A stretch of DNA of 37,267 nucleotides from Pseudomonadota bacterium (GTDB taxonomy: Bacteria > Pseudomonadota > Gammaproteobacteria > Burkholderiales > Burkholderiaceae_C): positions 1 through 37,267 of the forward strand of contig JAFEEG010000017.1 in the NCBI GenBank assembly GCA_018241225.1, given 5' to 3'. A program made the translations under genes and the position numbers. Shown piece by piece: positions 23,520 through 31,628 of this stretch (its first letter is position 1; each line of letters opens with the position of its first letter). Below the pieces are notes generated by a model. The model was not told the origin of the DNA and did not search any database. It saw only the letters and a program-made list of their open reading frames with translations.

Positions 23520-25061
23520 GTGACTGCATCGCTCTCAGGCGACCGAGGGGCCGCCACTTCGGCCGCTCCACGCCTTCACCCTCAATCGCCGTCGCGTGCA
23601 CCGGCCGCTCGCACGCGCTCGGCTCCGATGTACCCCGCGCCGCAGGTCGCAACAGCCTCCTTCCCACCTGCTGCCTCGACCGCCACCACGCCTGGCAGAC
23701 GCAGCCTCGCGCAGGAGCGCCTGGACTGGATCCAGCAGAGCCTCCTGAGGCAGTGCATGCGCGAAGCGCAGGCCCGCACGCCCATCGGCGCCATCCTGGC
23801 GGTTGTCCTGAGCGCGGTCTGCATCACGAACGATCCGTTCTTCCTGCTCGCGCTTTGGCTCGGCCTGGTCCTCGCCTGGAACATCGCGCAATTTCACCTG
23901 GTGCGCCGGTACCTCACCGTCATCGATCCATCGACGCCGCAGCGGCGCGCCGCCTTCCTCAAGCGGATCCCGCCCTTCTACGCCGCCATTGGCGTCGCCT
24001 GGGGCCTGTCTCCCCTGCTGTTCTTCGACCAGTTAGACGACCTGCGTGAGTTCGCCTGCTGGGCGATGCTCGCTTGCGTGCTCTACGGCCCTGCACACCG
24101 CCTGGCGCTCTTGCCTGCGCTGCATCGCGCGTACACGAACTCTTTCTTCCTGGCGAGTCTGCTCACCATGGTGGCAATCACGGTGGATGACGGCAGGCCT
24201 GGGAACACCCTGCTCTGGTTCCTTCCCGTCGCGCTGCTGCAGCTGTGGATGGCGCGCCGCATCGCAACGGACGTGCAAAGCACGCAGGCAGTGCTCTACG
24301 GCGCCCAGTTCGACCTGGCCGCCACGAACAAGGAGGCGCTGGCCGCCGTGAAGGCCAAGAACCGCTTTCTTGCGGCCGCCGCCCATGACATGCGCTCACC
24401 GGTGATCGCACTGGGCATGTACGCGCAGTTCCTCGAGGACGACCCCTCCAACTGTCAGACGATCGCGCCAAAGATCAACCGAGCGACGACCGCCGTCAAC
24501 GCCCTGTTCACCTCACTGTTTGACCTCGCGGCCCTGGACAACGGGCAGATCCCCTTGACCATCGAACCAGTCTCCGTGGCCGACGTCATCCGAACTGTGC
24601 ACAACGAACTTGAGCCGCACGCCACGGCTCGCAAGCTGCAGCTGCGCGTGCGCATGGGGAACGCTGCAGTCCGCCAGACCGACGCGACACGGCTGCGCCG
24701 GATGGTCAGCAACGTGCTCTCGAACGCGATCAAGTACAGCAAGCCCGGTTCAAAGATCCTCCTGGCGGTCCGCACCCAAGATGGATGGGTCCGAATCGAG
24801 GTCTGGGACCAGGGGGTCGGAATCCCCGCCGACCAGGTTGGCCAGGTCTTCCAGGAGTTTTACCGGGCCAAAGGCGGCGCCGAGCTGGCACCGGACGGCA
24901 TGGGCATCGGCCTATCGCTCGTCACGCGCTTGGCCGATGCGCTGAACTGCCGAATCACGCTCTCGTCGGCCCACGGCCGCGGCACCCGGGTGGTCATCGA
25001 GGTCGGGGACGTGGGTCCGGACCCGACCAAGCGCAAGGCGCTGTCGGTGGCCAACGGGTAG
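23520..25061 (+). CDS. Membrane histidine kinase, orphan
   Basis: Up to 513 residues. The first frame start is GTG at 23520; the ATG at 23628 (M-Y-P-A-P-Q-V-A-T) is an alternative, and neither has a strong SD. A block of about five or six membrane helices (about 90-245 by the longer numbering) with little periplasmic loop is followed by HisKA with the phospho-acceptor His289 in A-A-A-H-D-M-R-S-P-V. The HATPase domain has N-box N-V-L-S-N-A-I-K-Y-S, G1 V-W-D-Q-G-V-G-I-P and G2 G-M-G-I-G-L-S-L-V. It is intact and should autophosphorylate. There is no response regulator nearby, so its partner is elsewhere or lost. Sensing probably happens in the membrane. Confidence 0.88.
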   Translation: MTASLSGDRGAATSAAPRLHPQSPSRAPAARTRSAPMYPAPQVATASFPPAASTATTPGRRSLAQERLDWIQQSLLRQCMREAQARTPIGAILAVVLSAVCITNDPFFLLALWLGLVLAWNIAQFHLVRRYLTVIDPSTPQRRAAFLKRIPPFYAAIGVAWGLSPLLFFDQLDDLREFACWAMLACVLYGPAHRLALLPALHRAYTNSFFLASLLTMVAITVDDGRPGNTLLWFLPVALLQLWMARRIATDVQSTQAVLYGAQFDLAATNKEALAAVKAKNRFLAAAAHDMRSPVIALGMYAQFLEDDPSNCQTIAPKINRATTAVNALFTSLFDLAALDNGQIPLTIEPVSVADVIRTVHNELEPHATARKLQLRVRMGNAAVRQTDATRLRRMVSNVLSNAIKYSKPGSKILLAVRTQDGWVRIEVWDQGVGIPADQVGQVFQEFYRAKGGAELAPDGMGIGLSLVTRLADALNCRITLSSAHGRGTRVVIEVGDVGPDPTKRKALSVANG

Positions 25062-25127
25062 CGGAATCGAGACCAAACAAGGCCGCGCGGCTTAGCTACA
25101 TTCACCCCGCAAACAAAACGGCCAGCG

Positions 25128-25149
25128 CCGAGTTTTGAGCAAAACTCGG
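25128..25149. terminator. Perfect hairpin between convergent genes
   Basis: CCGAGTTTT (25128-25136) and AAAACTCGG (25141-25149) form a perfect 9-base stem with a 4-base GAGC loop. It lies between the histidine kinase gene and the convergent 58-residue gene. The T and A runs are within the stem, which suits a two-way terminator, although no free T tract follows. Confidence 0.65.
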
Positions 25150-25194
25150 ACTCTGGAATTCTGTTCGCCGGCCGCCACAGCCAGACCGGACGTT

Positions 25195-25371
25195 CTAGCC
25201 GACCTTGCCGTTCCAGCGCCCTCGCTCGATCACTCCCTTTTCCTTGACAACAGCCTTCTTGGCCTGCGCGGTGGCCGGGTTCTCGTGCCTCGTTTCTTTA
25301 TTCAGAAGACAGCTCGAGCTCGGAATGGTGAAGGCATTGCCCGTGGAAGGCCTGGGTGGCTGCTTCGGCAT
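25195..25371 (-). CDS. Small basic hypothetical protein (58 aa)
   Basis: The ATG at 25371 has GAGGA nine bases upstream; a GTG three codons earlier sits right against the SD and is less likely. The sequence is basic and low in hydrophobic residues: M-P-K-Q-P-P-R-P-S-T-G-N, then S-S-S-C-L-L-N-K-E, ending R-G-R-W-N-G-K-V-G. It is probably a small nucleic-acid or protein-binding peptide. No family recognised. It stands alone between the kinase and the broken superoxide dismutase gene. Confidence 0.5.
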   Translation of the reverse strand: MPKQPPRPSTGNAFTIPSSSCLLNKETRHENPATAQAKKAVVKEKGVIERGRWNGKVG

Positions 25372-25476
25372 CTGGGACACTCCTCGGTGGCTACAGAGTC
25401 GTCATCCTAACTGGGAACGGTGCCCACCAGTCAACCGATCGTTGCGCCCCCGGGGACAAGTGCGTCGACCAAAGGG

Positions 25477-25812
25477 CTACCCACGCCGTAACTTCGCCAT
25501 ATATGACTGCGTTGACGGTGGCTGATTCGAACGCGGAGCGAGGCTAGCGGCAGTCGCTGCCGGATTGCGGTGGAAGGTGTAGTGCAGCTCGACGGTCCTT
25601 GCGTCGATGAACGGCTCCAGCGCATCGAATGCAAATGGCAATGGCGCGACGGCGTACTTCCCCGTGTCATCAGTCAACTTGTCGACGTACCGCGCCTTGT
25701 TCGACGACTGAGCCATCACCTGGCCCGCTGCGGCGAACAGGGTGGCGGTCGTCGCCGCGTCCCGAACGAATTCTCTACGAGTGTCCGTTCGAAGACCCCC
25801 ATTGCGTTGCAA
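25477..25812 (-). pseudogene. Truncated Tat-exported Fe/Mn superoxide dismutase
   Basis: The frame begins with a twin-arginine-like leader (R-R-E-F-V-R-D-A-A-T-T-A-T-L-F-A-A-A-G-Q-V-M-A-Q, about residues 12-35). The N-terminal piece of an Fe/Mn superoxide dismutase follows: L-P-F-A-F-D-A-L-E-P-F-I-D-A-R-T-V-E-L-H-Y-T-F-H (about 58-81), including the first metal-ligand His. After F-H-R-N-P-A-A-T-A-A the match stops and the remaining 20-odd residues are unrelated. The other three metal ligands are absent, so no enzyme can be made. It lies downstream of the intact SOD-rhodanese gene and looks like the relic of a second dismutase cut off by a rearrangement. Confidence 0.65.
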
Positions 25813-25871
25813 AGCGAGCTTCGCTTTTCAATGAGGGATGCGCCTGCTCGCTTCAACCCACCACAGGTCTC

Positions 25872-26777
25872 TCAAGGCCTTGGTGCCAACGCTCGTCCGC
25901 CGGTCCTCCAGCCGTCGAAGCCGCCGCGCAGGAAGCGGGCACGGACGCCAGCGGCCCGTAGCCGCATCGCCGTGCTTCTGCCTACCTCGTGTCCATACAC
26001 GCAGTACACGACAACCTCACGGTCTCGGGGCAACTCGGATGCCCAGGTCGCGACATCGCCCGGGTCTCGCCAGCTCGCGCCTTCGATGAGCACGTCGGAC
26101 TGTTCAAAGATGGCTTGGCGGCGGACATCGATGAGCAGCGAATCGCCCAACTCGTCAGGAGACGCCCCGAGGGCATCGCTCGATTGTTGGACCGCCACCT
26201 GGTAGTTCTCATACAGCCGTCCCCAATGGATGTTCTTCATGAAGGCATCGACGTATGCCGCGGCCGCGCTTCCGAAGTCCATGTGATAGGCATGCTCGTA
26301 CATGTCCAGCGCCAGGAGCGGAATCCCTCCTGCCACGGCGTGCGTGTGGTCCGCTCCCCATTGATTGACCAGGCTGCCTTCGCGAGGTTGGAAGCAGAGC
26401 AGCACCCAACCGGACCCTCCGCCGAGGGCCTTGCCCATGGCGATGAACTCCTCGCGCCACCGCTCGACGCTGCCGAAGCTGGCTCGCAATGCAAGCTCCA
26501 TCGCAGGGACCATGGCCTGCCCGTCAGTTCCCAGGCAGGCGAAGTACAACTCGTGCAGCAGCATTGAATTGGTGGCAATGAGTTCCTCGCGCTTGAGCCC
26601 GTTGAGCAGGAAGCCCGGCGCGGCTGGAAACGAGATGTCGCTAAGCTGCGCTCGAATCGCGTTCAGGCGCTTGACTGCCCCGCCATAGTTGTTCTGATGG
26701 TGGCCGCGAATCAGCTTCTCCGACAGTCCGTCGAGCGTGCCCGGACCGAAAGGCAACTCCAGTATTCGAGCGTCCAT
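25872..26777 (-). CDS. Superoxide dismutase-rhodanese fusion (ChrC-ChrE type)
   Basis: 301 residues from the ATG at 26777, which has GGAGG just upstream. Residues 1-200 are an Fe/Mn superoxide dismutase with candidate metal ligands H26, H75, D158 and H162 (I-R-G-H-H-Q-N-N-Y, L-L-H-E-L-Y-F, A-L-D-M-Y-E-H-A-Y). Residues about 208-297 are a rhodanese with L-L-I-D-V-R-R and the active-site C259 in Y-C-V-Y-G-H-E-V-G. In Cupriavidus chromate loci an SOD (ChrC) and a rhodanese (ChrE) are separate genes near chrBA; here one gene encodes both, 11 bases after chrA. Likely role: removing superoxide made during chromate reduction, plus sulfur or thiol chemistry. No signal peptide, so cytoplasmic. Confidence 0.9.
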   Translation of the reverse strand: MDARILELPFGPGTLDGLSEKLIRGHHQNNYGGAVKRLNAIRAQLSDISFPAAPGFLLNGLKREELIATNSMLLHELYFACLGTDGQAMVPAMELALRASFGSVERWREEFIAMGKALGGGSGWVLLCFQPREGSLVNQWGADHTHAVAGGIPLLALDMYEHAYHMDFGSAAAAYVDAFMKNIHWGRLYENYQVAVQQSSDALGASPDELGDSLLIDVRRQAIFEQSDVLIEGASWRDPGDVATWASELPRDREVVVYCVYGHEVGRSTAMRLRAAGVRARFLRGGFDGWRTGGRALAPRP

Positions 26778-26788
26778 ACGACCTCCAA

Positions 26789-28144
26789 TCAGATAGCAGT
26801 GCGCACGAGTTGAAACGCCAGGCCTGCCAAGGCGCTGCCAGCGATGACAGGGATGACTCCGAGCTTGAATCGAAAGAGCGCGAGGCCGGCGGCGACACCG
26901 ATGACGGCGGAAGCCCATTCAAAGTTGCCGCTGAGGCCTTGCGGCCAAAGCACGTGAAGCGCGAAGAAGACCGCCAGGTTCACGATGACGCCAACAACCG
27001 CTGCTGTGATGCCGGTGAGCGGGGCAGTGAACTTCAGGTTGCCGTGTGTAGATTCGATGAACGGCGCACCCAGGAGGATGAAGAAGAAGGACGGGAGGAA
27101 GGTGAAGAAGGTGACCACAGTCGCTGCGACGGCACCTGCCAGGAGCAGCGAATCCGGCCCGAAGACAGCCTTCGTCCAGCCTCCCACGAAGCCGACGAAG
27201 GACACGACCATGATGAGAGGCCCCGGCGTCGTCTCGCCGAGAGCCAGGCCGTCAATCATCTGGGGAGCGCTCAGCCAGTGATAGTGGTCCACCGCGCCCT
27301 GATAGACATAGGGCAACACGGCATACGCGCCTCCGAACGTCATGAGCGCAGCCTTGGTGAAGAACCAGGCCATCTGCGTCAGCACCGCGTCCCACCCGTA
27401 GGCCAAGGTCAATCCACCGATTGCCACGAGCCAGATGCCGATGAACACGAGCGCCACACGGCGAAAACCACACCACGTGAATCGCGTGTGAGGCGGGGGC
27501 GGACTATGGTCGTCAATCAAGGCGGGACCAAAGTCCTTCTTCGCGGCCCCGTGTCCTCCCGCAGATTTGAACTTTTCGGGTGCGACTCGGCCGCCCAGGT
27601 AGCCAATGAACGCAGCAAATAGCACGATGAGCGGGAACGGCGCCTGCAAAGCGAAGATGGACAGGAATGCTCCTATCGCGATACCCCAGAGCCACGCGTT
27701 CTTCAGCGTGCGCGACCCCACCCGGTATGCCGCGTGCACAACCAACGCTGTTACCGCGGGCTTGATGCCGTAAAACAGGCCTGCGATGACCGGCACATTG
27801 CCGAGCGCCATGTAGACCCACGACAGCGCAATGAGGATGAACAGCGAAGGCAGGACGAACAGGCCACCCGCCACGATGCCGCCCCAGGTCCGGTGCATCA
27901 GCCAGCCAATGTACGTGGCGAGTTGCTGAGCTTCTGGTCCTGGGAGGAGCATGCAGTAGTTCAATGCGTGCAGGAAGCGGCTCTCGGAAATCCAGCGCCG
28001 CCGCTCCACGAGTTCCTCATGCATGATGGCAATCTGGCCCGCCGGCCCCCCGAAGCTGATGAAGCCCAGCTTGAGCCAGTAGGCAAATGCCTCGCCTCGC
28101 GTGAGAGGCACTGGCGTATTGGATGTGGCGACTTCAGCGCTCAT
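26789..28144 (-). CDS. chrA: Chromate transporter ChrA, long form
   Basis: 451 residues in two homologous halves, each a bundle of about five to six membrane helices. Family motifs: F-I-S-F-G-G-P-A-G-Q-I-A in the first half, M-L-L-P-G-P-E-A-Q-Q-L-A-T-Y, A-L-M-T-F-G-G-A-Y-A-V-L-P-Y in the second half and G-L-A-L-G-E-T-T-P-G-P-L-I. ChrA exports chromate from the cytoplasm. The ATG at 28144 lies inside the last codons of chrB (11-base overlap), so the two are translationally coupled. The SOD-rhodanese gene follows after 11 bases. The start (M-S-A-E-V-A-T) matches the usual length of the family. Confidence 0.96.
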   Translation of the reverse strand: MSAEVATSNTPVPLTRGEAFAYWLKLGFISFGGPAGQIAIMHEELVERRRWISESRFLHALNYCMLLPGPEAQQLATYIGWLMHRTWGGIVAGGLFVLPSLFILIALSWVYMALGNVPVIAGLFYGIKPAVTALVVHAAYRVGSRTLKNAWLWGIAIGAFLSIFALQAPFPLIVLFAAFIGYLGGRVAPEKFKSAGGHGAAKKDFGPALIDDHSPPPPHTRFTWCGFRRVALVFIGIWLVAIGGLTLAYGWDAVLTQMAWFFTKAALMTFGGAYAVLPYVYQGAVDHYHWLSAPQMIDGLALGETTPGPLIMVVSFVGFVGGWTKAVFGPDSLLLAGAVAATVVTFFTFLPSFFFILLGAPFIESTHGNLKFTAPLTGITAAVVGVIVNLAVFFALHVLWPQGLSGNFEWASAVIGVAAGLALFRFKLGVIPVIAGSALAGLAFQLVRTAI

Positions 28145-29084
28145 TGGGGACCTTGAGGGCGGCGTAGAGGGAATCGAACACGGCAACCGAAGCCGCCAGA
28201 AGCTTGTCATCGTCTGCGTGCTGGGCCTGGAGGCCGCGGACGACCATCTCGAGGCCGGGCGCCTCATCGATGGGAGTTCCACCGACGTCGATGTAGTGAA
28301 CTAACTGGCCCAGGCGCTGAATGGCCGTGTCGTCGACGAGCCCAAAGGACTCCGCGACGACTTCGAAGGTCACCTTGTCGCCCAGGTGAGTGAAGGTCGC
28401 CCCATCGAAGTCGAAACCCAGGGCGTCCTTCGGGCACTTCTTTGGCTCGACCAGCCAGACGAAGGAAGGCGACTTATCGATGAAGCGCAGGACCAACCAG
28501 GCAGTGGCAAGCCGGTCGATCCAAGGGCGGCGCCGGGTGGCCCACTTGCGGCCCTGGTAGTCGGGAATGCTCCGGTGCTCGATGGCGGCCAGGGATGTCG
28601 CGGGTTCGTCCGGCGACAGGTGCAGTTCAACGTCTCGCCTGAGCTTTGCCAGCGCTTCGGCCACCTTCTGACTCTCGCGTGCGGGGAAGAAGTCGTTGGC
28701 CTGGATGGCTTGAAGCTGCTGCTCGAGCGAGCGCAGGGTCTTGTGCAACTGCGCCTCGCTCGACTTCTTGATGCTCCCACGTGCATCCTTGATGGACTCG
28801 AGCAGTTCTGCGTAGTGTTCGCAACGGTCGAAGAGTCCCCTGAACGATTGCTCCTGCGCCTCGTCGCGCGCCTGGACCACCAGCATGTGCGCCTGCGCTC
28901 CGGCATCCGCGATGGTTGACTCCAGTTCCCAGAGCGCCTTCGCCGTCGGTGCGCTGTCCGGGAGCAGGTAGACCCCTTCGCGAAGCGTGCCTGCGCCGGT
29001 CGCCTTCAGGGCGCGCCAGACGCGCACCCTCAGGGCGCTGGGCTGGGTTGGAAGGATTGCAGTGAGAAGCAGCCAGCTTTGCAT
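28134..29084 (-). CDS. chrB: Chromate resistance regulator ChrB
   Basis: 316 residues with the typical ChrB opening (W-L-L-L-T-A-I-L-P-T-Q-P-S-A-L-R-V-R-V-W-R-A-L) and L-R-E-G-V-Y-L-L-P, a helical middle, and the C-terminal chrome-domain pattern W-A-T-R-R-R-P-W-I-D-R-L-A-T-A-W-L-V-L-R-F-I followed by F-D-F-D-G-A-T-F-T-H. ChrB senses chromate and controls chrA; a catalytic role in chromate reduction has also been proposed for the C-terminal part. The ATG has no SD and sits at the edge of an inverted repeat, so the message may be leaderless. It overlaps chrA by 11 bases. Confidence 0.95.
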   Translation of the reverse strand: MQSWLLLTAILPTQPSALRVRVWRALKATGAGTLREGVYLLPDSAPTAKALWELESTIADAGAQAHMLVVQARDEAQEQSFRGLFDRCEHYAELLESIKDARGSIKKSSEAQLHKTLRSLEQQLQAIQANDFFPARESQKVAEALAKLRRDVELHLSPDEPATSLAAIEHRSIPDYQGRKWATRRRPWIDRLATAWLVLRFIDKSPSFVWLVEPKKCPKDALGFDFDGATFTHLGDKVTFEVVAESFGLVDDTAIQRLGQLVHYIDVGGTPIDEAPGLEMVVRGLQAQHADDDKLLAASVAVFDSLYAALKVPNER

Positions 29085-29118
29085 GTAGCAAATATCGCAT
29101 AACGTGATGATTGCTACA
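29084..29118 (-). promoter_or_regulatory. Inverted repeat at the chrB start, operator candidate
   Basis: TGTAGCAA (29084-29091) and TTGCTACA (29111-29118) are perfect 8-base complements with a 19-base AT-rich spacer. The chrB ATG begins at the edge of the inner arm. The position fits an operator at which ChrB controls its own transcription, with RNA polymerase binding between or over the arms. Confidence 0.6.
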
Positions 29119-29169
29119 AGATGCCGGAATACGTGACGTGAGCAGCAGGGTCATCACCTGCTCACTTGG

Positions 29170-30222
29170 TCAGTGGGGGTGGGGGTGCTGGTGGTGGATG
29201 TCCGGGTAGTGCTCGTGCTCGTGAGTCATCGGTGCATGGCGATGCCAGTGCGTGTGCTTGCCTTCGGCCGCGACGCCCTCTTCGTGAGCGTGCTGGTGGT
29301 GTTCGTCATGGACGTGCTCATGGGTGTGCTCCATGGGTTCATGTGTGTGGACATGACCGTGCCGTTCGGTCAGGTGAAGCCAGACCCCTGTGGCCATGAG
29401 CGCACCTGCGAGCAATAACCGCAGGGTCAGCGGTTCTGCGAACGCGCCAACTGCCAGTAGGGCCCCGAAGAATGGAGCGATGGAGAAGTACGCCCCTGTC
29501 CTCGCGGTGCCCAAGTGGCGCAGGGCGATGACAAACAGCACCAGGCTCGTGCCGTAGCTCAAGAAGCCAAGGAGCGCACCGCCCGCGACGATGCCTGTAG
29601 ATGGCCAGGAGGCGCCCGTCGCCAAGGCCAGGACCAGGTTCGTCGCGCCGGCAGCCAGGCCCTTCGTCATTGCAATGAACGAGGCGTCGGTGACTGAGAC
29701 CTTCCGTGTGAGGTTGTTGTCGACCGCCCACGAAAGGCAGGCCCCCAGCACCGCTAGCGTTGGCCAGAGTGCGCTACCGCCAGCACGGCCGCCTGGCCAA
29801 CTCAAGACGACGGCGCCCGCCACGATGGCGAGCATGCCGATGGCAATGCGCCGGTCAAAGTTCTCCTTGAAAACGAACCATGCAAGCAGCGCCGTGAACA
29901 CGCCCTCTGCGTTGAGTAGAAGCGACGCATCGGCGGCTGCCATTCCAGACAACCCAGACATCAAGAGCAGTGGCCCGAGCATGCCGCCCGCGATGACCGC
30001 GCCCGCGAGCCAACGCAACTCGGCGCGCTTCAGTTGCACTGCAGGGGCGTGGGTCAGCACCCGATACAAGAGAAGGCCGAGTCCCGAACCCAGGTAGAGG
30101 ATGCCTGCAAGCAGCCAAGGACTCGAATACGCAAGCAGCAGTTTCGCCACAGGAGTTCCTGCGCCAAACAGTGCAGCTGCGCCCAGGGCGGCTAGAACTC
30201 CACGATGTCTCAGTGCGTTCAT
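29170..30222 (-). CDS. EamA/DMT-family permease with histidine-rich C-terminal tail
   Basis: 350 residues. About residues 1-285 are ten membrane helices in two EamA repeats (A-A-A-L-F-G-A-G-T-P-V-A-K and L-G-A-C-L-S-W-A-V-D-N-N-L-T-R-K). The last 63 residues carry 24 histidines in H-x-H pairs (H-G-H-V-H-T-H, H-H-Q-H-A-H, H-T-H-W-H-R-H, ending H-P-H-P-H). GAAGGA lies six bases before the ATG. Such tails bind divalent metals such as Zn, Ni or Co in other transporters. It sits between arsH and chrB on the same strand. The EamA assignment is firm. A metal or metalloid substrate is inference from the tail and the neighbours. Confidence 0.88.
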   Translation of the reverse strand: MNALRHRGVLAALGAAALFGAGTPVAKLLLAYSSPWLLAGILYLGSGLGLLLYRVLTHAPAVQLKRAELRWLAGAVIAGGMLGPLLLMSGLSGMAAADASLLLNAEGVFTALLAWFVFKENFDRRIAIGMLAIVAGAVVLSWPGGRAGGSALWPTLAVLGACLSWAVDNNLTRKVSVTDASFIAMTKGLAAGATNLVLALATGASWPSTGIVAGGALLGFLSYGTSLVLFVIALRHLGTARTGAYFSIAPFFGALLAVGAFAEPLTLRLLLAGALMATGVWLHLTERHGHVHTHEPMEHTHEHVHDEHHQHAHEEGVAAEGKHTHWHRHAPMTHEHEHYPDIHHQHPHPH

Positions 30223-30249
30223 GTGTTCCTTCAGTTACTAGCAGTCGCG

Positions 30250-30325
30250 CTACTTCACGGTGAATCGAACGGTGACCGTCTTGCTGCTCGCGCCGGTGAT
30301 GCTTTCGACTTCTTGACGCTGCGCC
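30250..30325 (-). pseudogene. Possible C-terminal gene relic between arsH and the DMT gene
   Basis: A short minus-strand frame ends at 30250 with S-I-T-G-A-S-S-K-T-V-T-V-R-F-T-V-K and then a stop; another stop closes it about 25 codons upstream. The alternating beta pattern looks like the last strand of a protein, but I cannot name it. It may be chance. The rest of the 270-base gap holds only three tandem copies of an 8-base TGCAGCA(G/A) unit at 30416-30439. Confidence 0.2.
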
Positions 30326-30493
30326 TATGAGCGTCCGCGTAGACCGCATGAACGAGCGCACGGTCGACCCCCTGGCCCCGGCATGCTGGCGACACTGCTA
30401 TGGAGCGAACAATACTGCAGCAGTGCAGCAGTGCAGCAATCGCATTCCAATCAGCATCTTCGGCTGGGCGAATGACGGGCCAGCGCGCTCGAA

Positions 30494-31216
30494 TCAGATG
30501 GATTTCTGGTTGACGCGATTGGACAGTTCCGCGGCGCTCTCCTTGCGCTCGCTGTAGCGGTCGACCAGGTACGGACTGACGTCGCGAGTGAGCAGGGTGA
30601 ACTTGAAGAGTTCTTCCATGACATCGACGATGCGGTCGTAGTAGGCCGACGGTTTCATGCGCCCGGCCTCGTCAAACTCGCTGAAAGCCTTGGCGACGGA
30701 GGACTGGTTGGGGATGGTGACCATCCTCATCCACCGTCCCAGAACCCGCATCTGATTGACTGCGTTGAACGACTGGCTGCCTCCGGAAACCTGCATGACG
30801 GCCAACGTCTTGCCCTGCGTGGGCCGAACGGCGCCGCTGCTCAGCGGAATCCAGTCAATCTGCGATTTCATGATGCCGGTCATCGCGCCGTGGCGTTCAG
30901 GGGAGCACCAGACCATGCCTTCAGACCAGGCGGCCAGAGAGCGCAACTCCTGAACCTTGGGATGTGTGTCAGGCGCACCGTCGGGCAGGGGAAGTCCAGC
31001 CGGGTCAAAAACCTTCACCTCGCCGCCCATGGCTTGCAGAAGACGCGCAGCTTCCAGCGTCGCCAGCTTGCTATAGGAGCGCTCACGCAAGGAGCCGTAG
31101 AGCATCAGGAAGCGAGGCGGATGCCGCGACGGCGCGTGGACGCTCAGCTTTTCCTGGGTAGGTGCCTCGAAGAGGTCCGGGTTCAGGGCCGGGAACGTGG
31201 GGTTCGAATCAAGCAC
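30494..31216 (-). CDS. arsH: ArsH, NADPH-dependent FMN reductase of arsenic resistance
   Basis: 240 residues with the ArsH pattern: [14 protein letters not shown] (37-50, flavin phosphate loop), [25 protein letters not shown], and [25 protein letters not shown]. ArsH oxidises trivalent organoarsenicals to the less toxic pentavalent form and can reduce other substrates with NADPH. Its start lies inside the last codons of the glutaredoxin-type arsC (8-base overlap). It is the last gene of the ars operon proper. Confidence 0.95.
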   Translation of the reverse strand: MLDSNPTFPALNPDLFEAPTQEKLSVHAPSRHPPRFLMLYGSLRERSYSKLATLEAARLLQAMGGEVKVFDPAGLPLPDGAPDTHPKVQELRSLAAWSEGMVWCSPERHGAMTGIMKSQIDWIPLSSGAVRPTQGKTLAVMQVSGGSQSFNAVNQMRVLGRWMRMVTIPNQSSVAKAFSEFDEAGRMKPSAYYDRIVDVMEELFKFTLLTRDVSPYLVDRYSERKESAAELSNRVNQKSI

Positions 31217-31628
31217 GACGAGCCCCCGAATCGACGATCACCTCGCCATCTTCCTTGGTGAAAGGCGGCAGCTTGTCCACCGGCAGGAGCTCGAAGACTT
31301 CCTCCGAAGGCCTGCAGAGCTTTGTGCCGAGCGGTGTTTCCACGACCGGCCGGTTCATGAGGATGGGGTGCTGGCCAATGAAGTCAAGAAGCTGCTCGTC
31401 CGAGAACTGGGTGTCAGCCAGGCCGAGTTCAGCATAGGGCGTTCCCTTTTCGCGCAGCAGCTCGCGCACGGAGATACCCATCGCTGCAATCAGTTGCTTG
31501 AGCCTCTCCCTCGAGGGCGGCGTCTTCAGGTACTCAATGACGGTAGGCTCGAACCCGGCATGGCGGATAAGTGCGAGCACGTTGCGCGACGTCCCGCACG
31601 CGGGGTTGTGATAAATCGTGATGGTCAT
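31209..31628 (-). CDS. arsC: Arsenate reductase ArsC, glutaredoxin-dependent type
   Basis: 139 residues of the ArsC/Spx fold, with the active Cys11 in N-P-A-C-G-T-S-R-N and the arsenate-binding arginines in L-M-N-R-P-V-V and K-L-C-R-P-S-E-E-V. Like the R773 plasmid enzyme it uses glutathione and glutaredoxin to reduce As(V) to As(III). Its start overlaps the acr3 stop (ATGA at 31625-31628) and its end overlaps arsH by eight bases, so it is tightly coupled to both. It is the third arsenate reductase in this operon and is unrelated in fold to the two upstream. Confidence 0.95.
   Translation of the reverse strand: MTITIYHNPACGTSRNVLALIRHAGFEPTVIEYLKTPPSRERLKQLIAAMGISVRELLREKGTPYAELGLADTQFSDEQLLDFIGQHPILMNRPVVETPLGTKLCRPSEEVFELLPVDKLPPFTKEDGEVIVDSGARRA

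Noticed and set aside
30416..30439. Three tandem 8-base TGCAGCA(G/A) units
   Set aside because: Too short and too few to be a CRISPR array or iterons; likely slippage.
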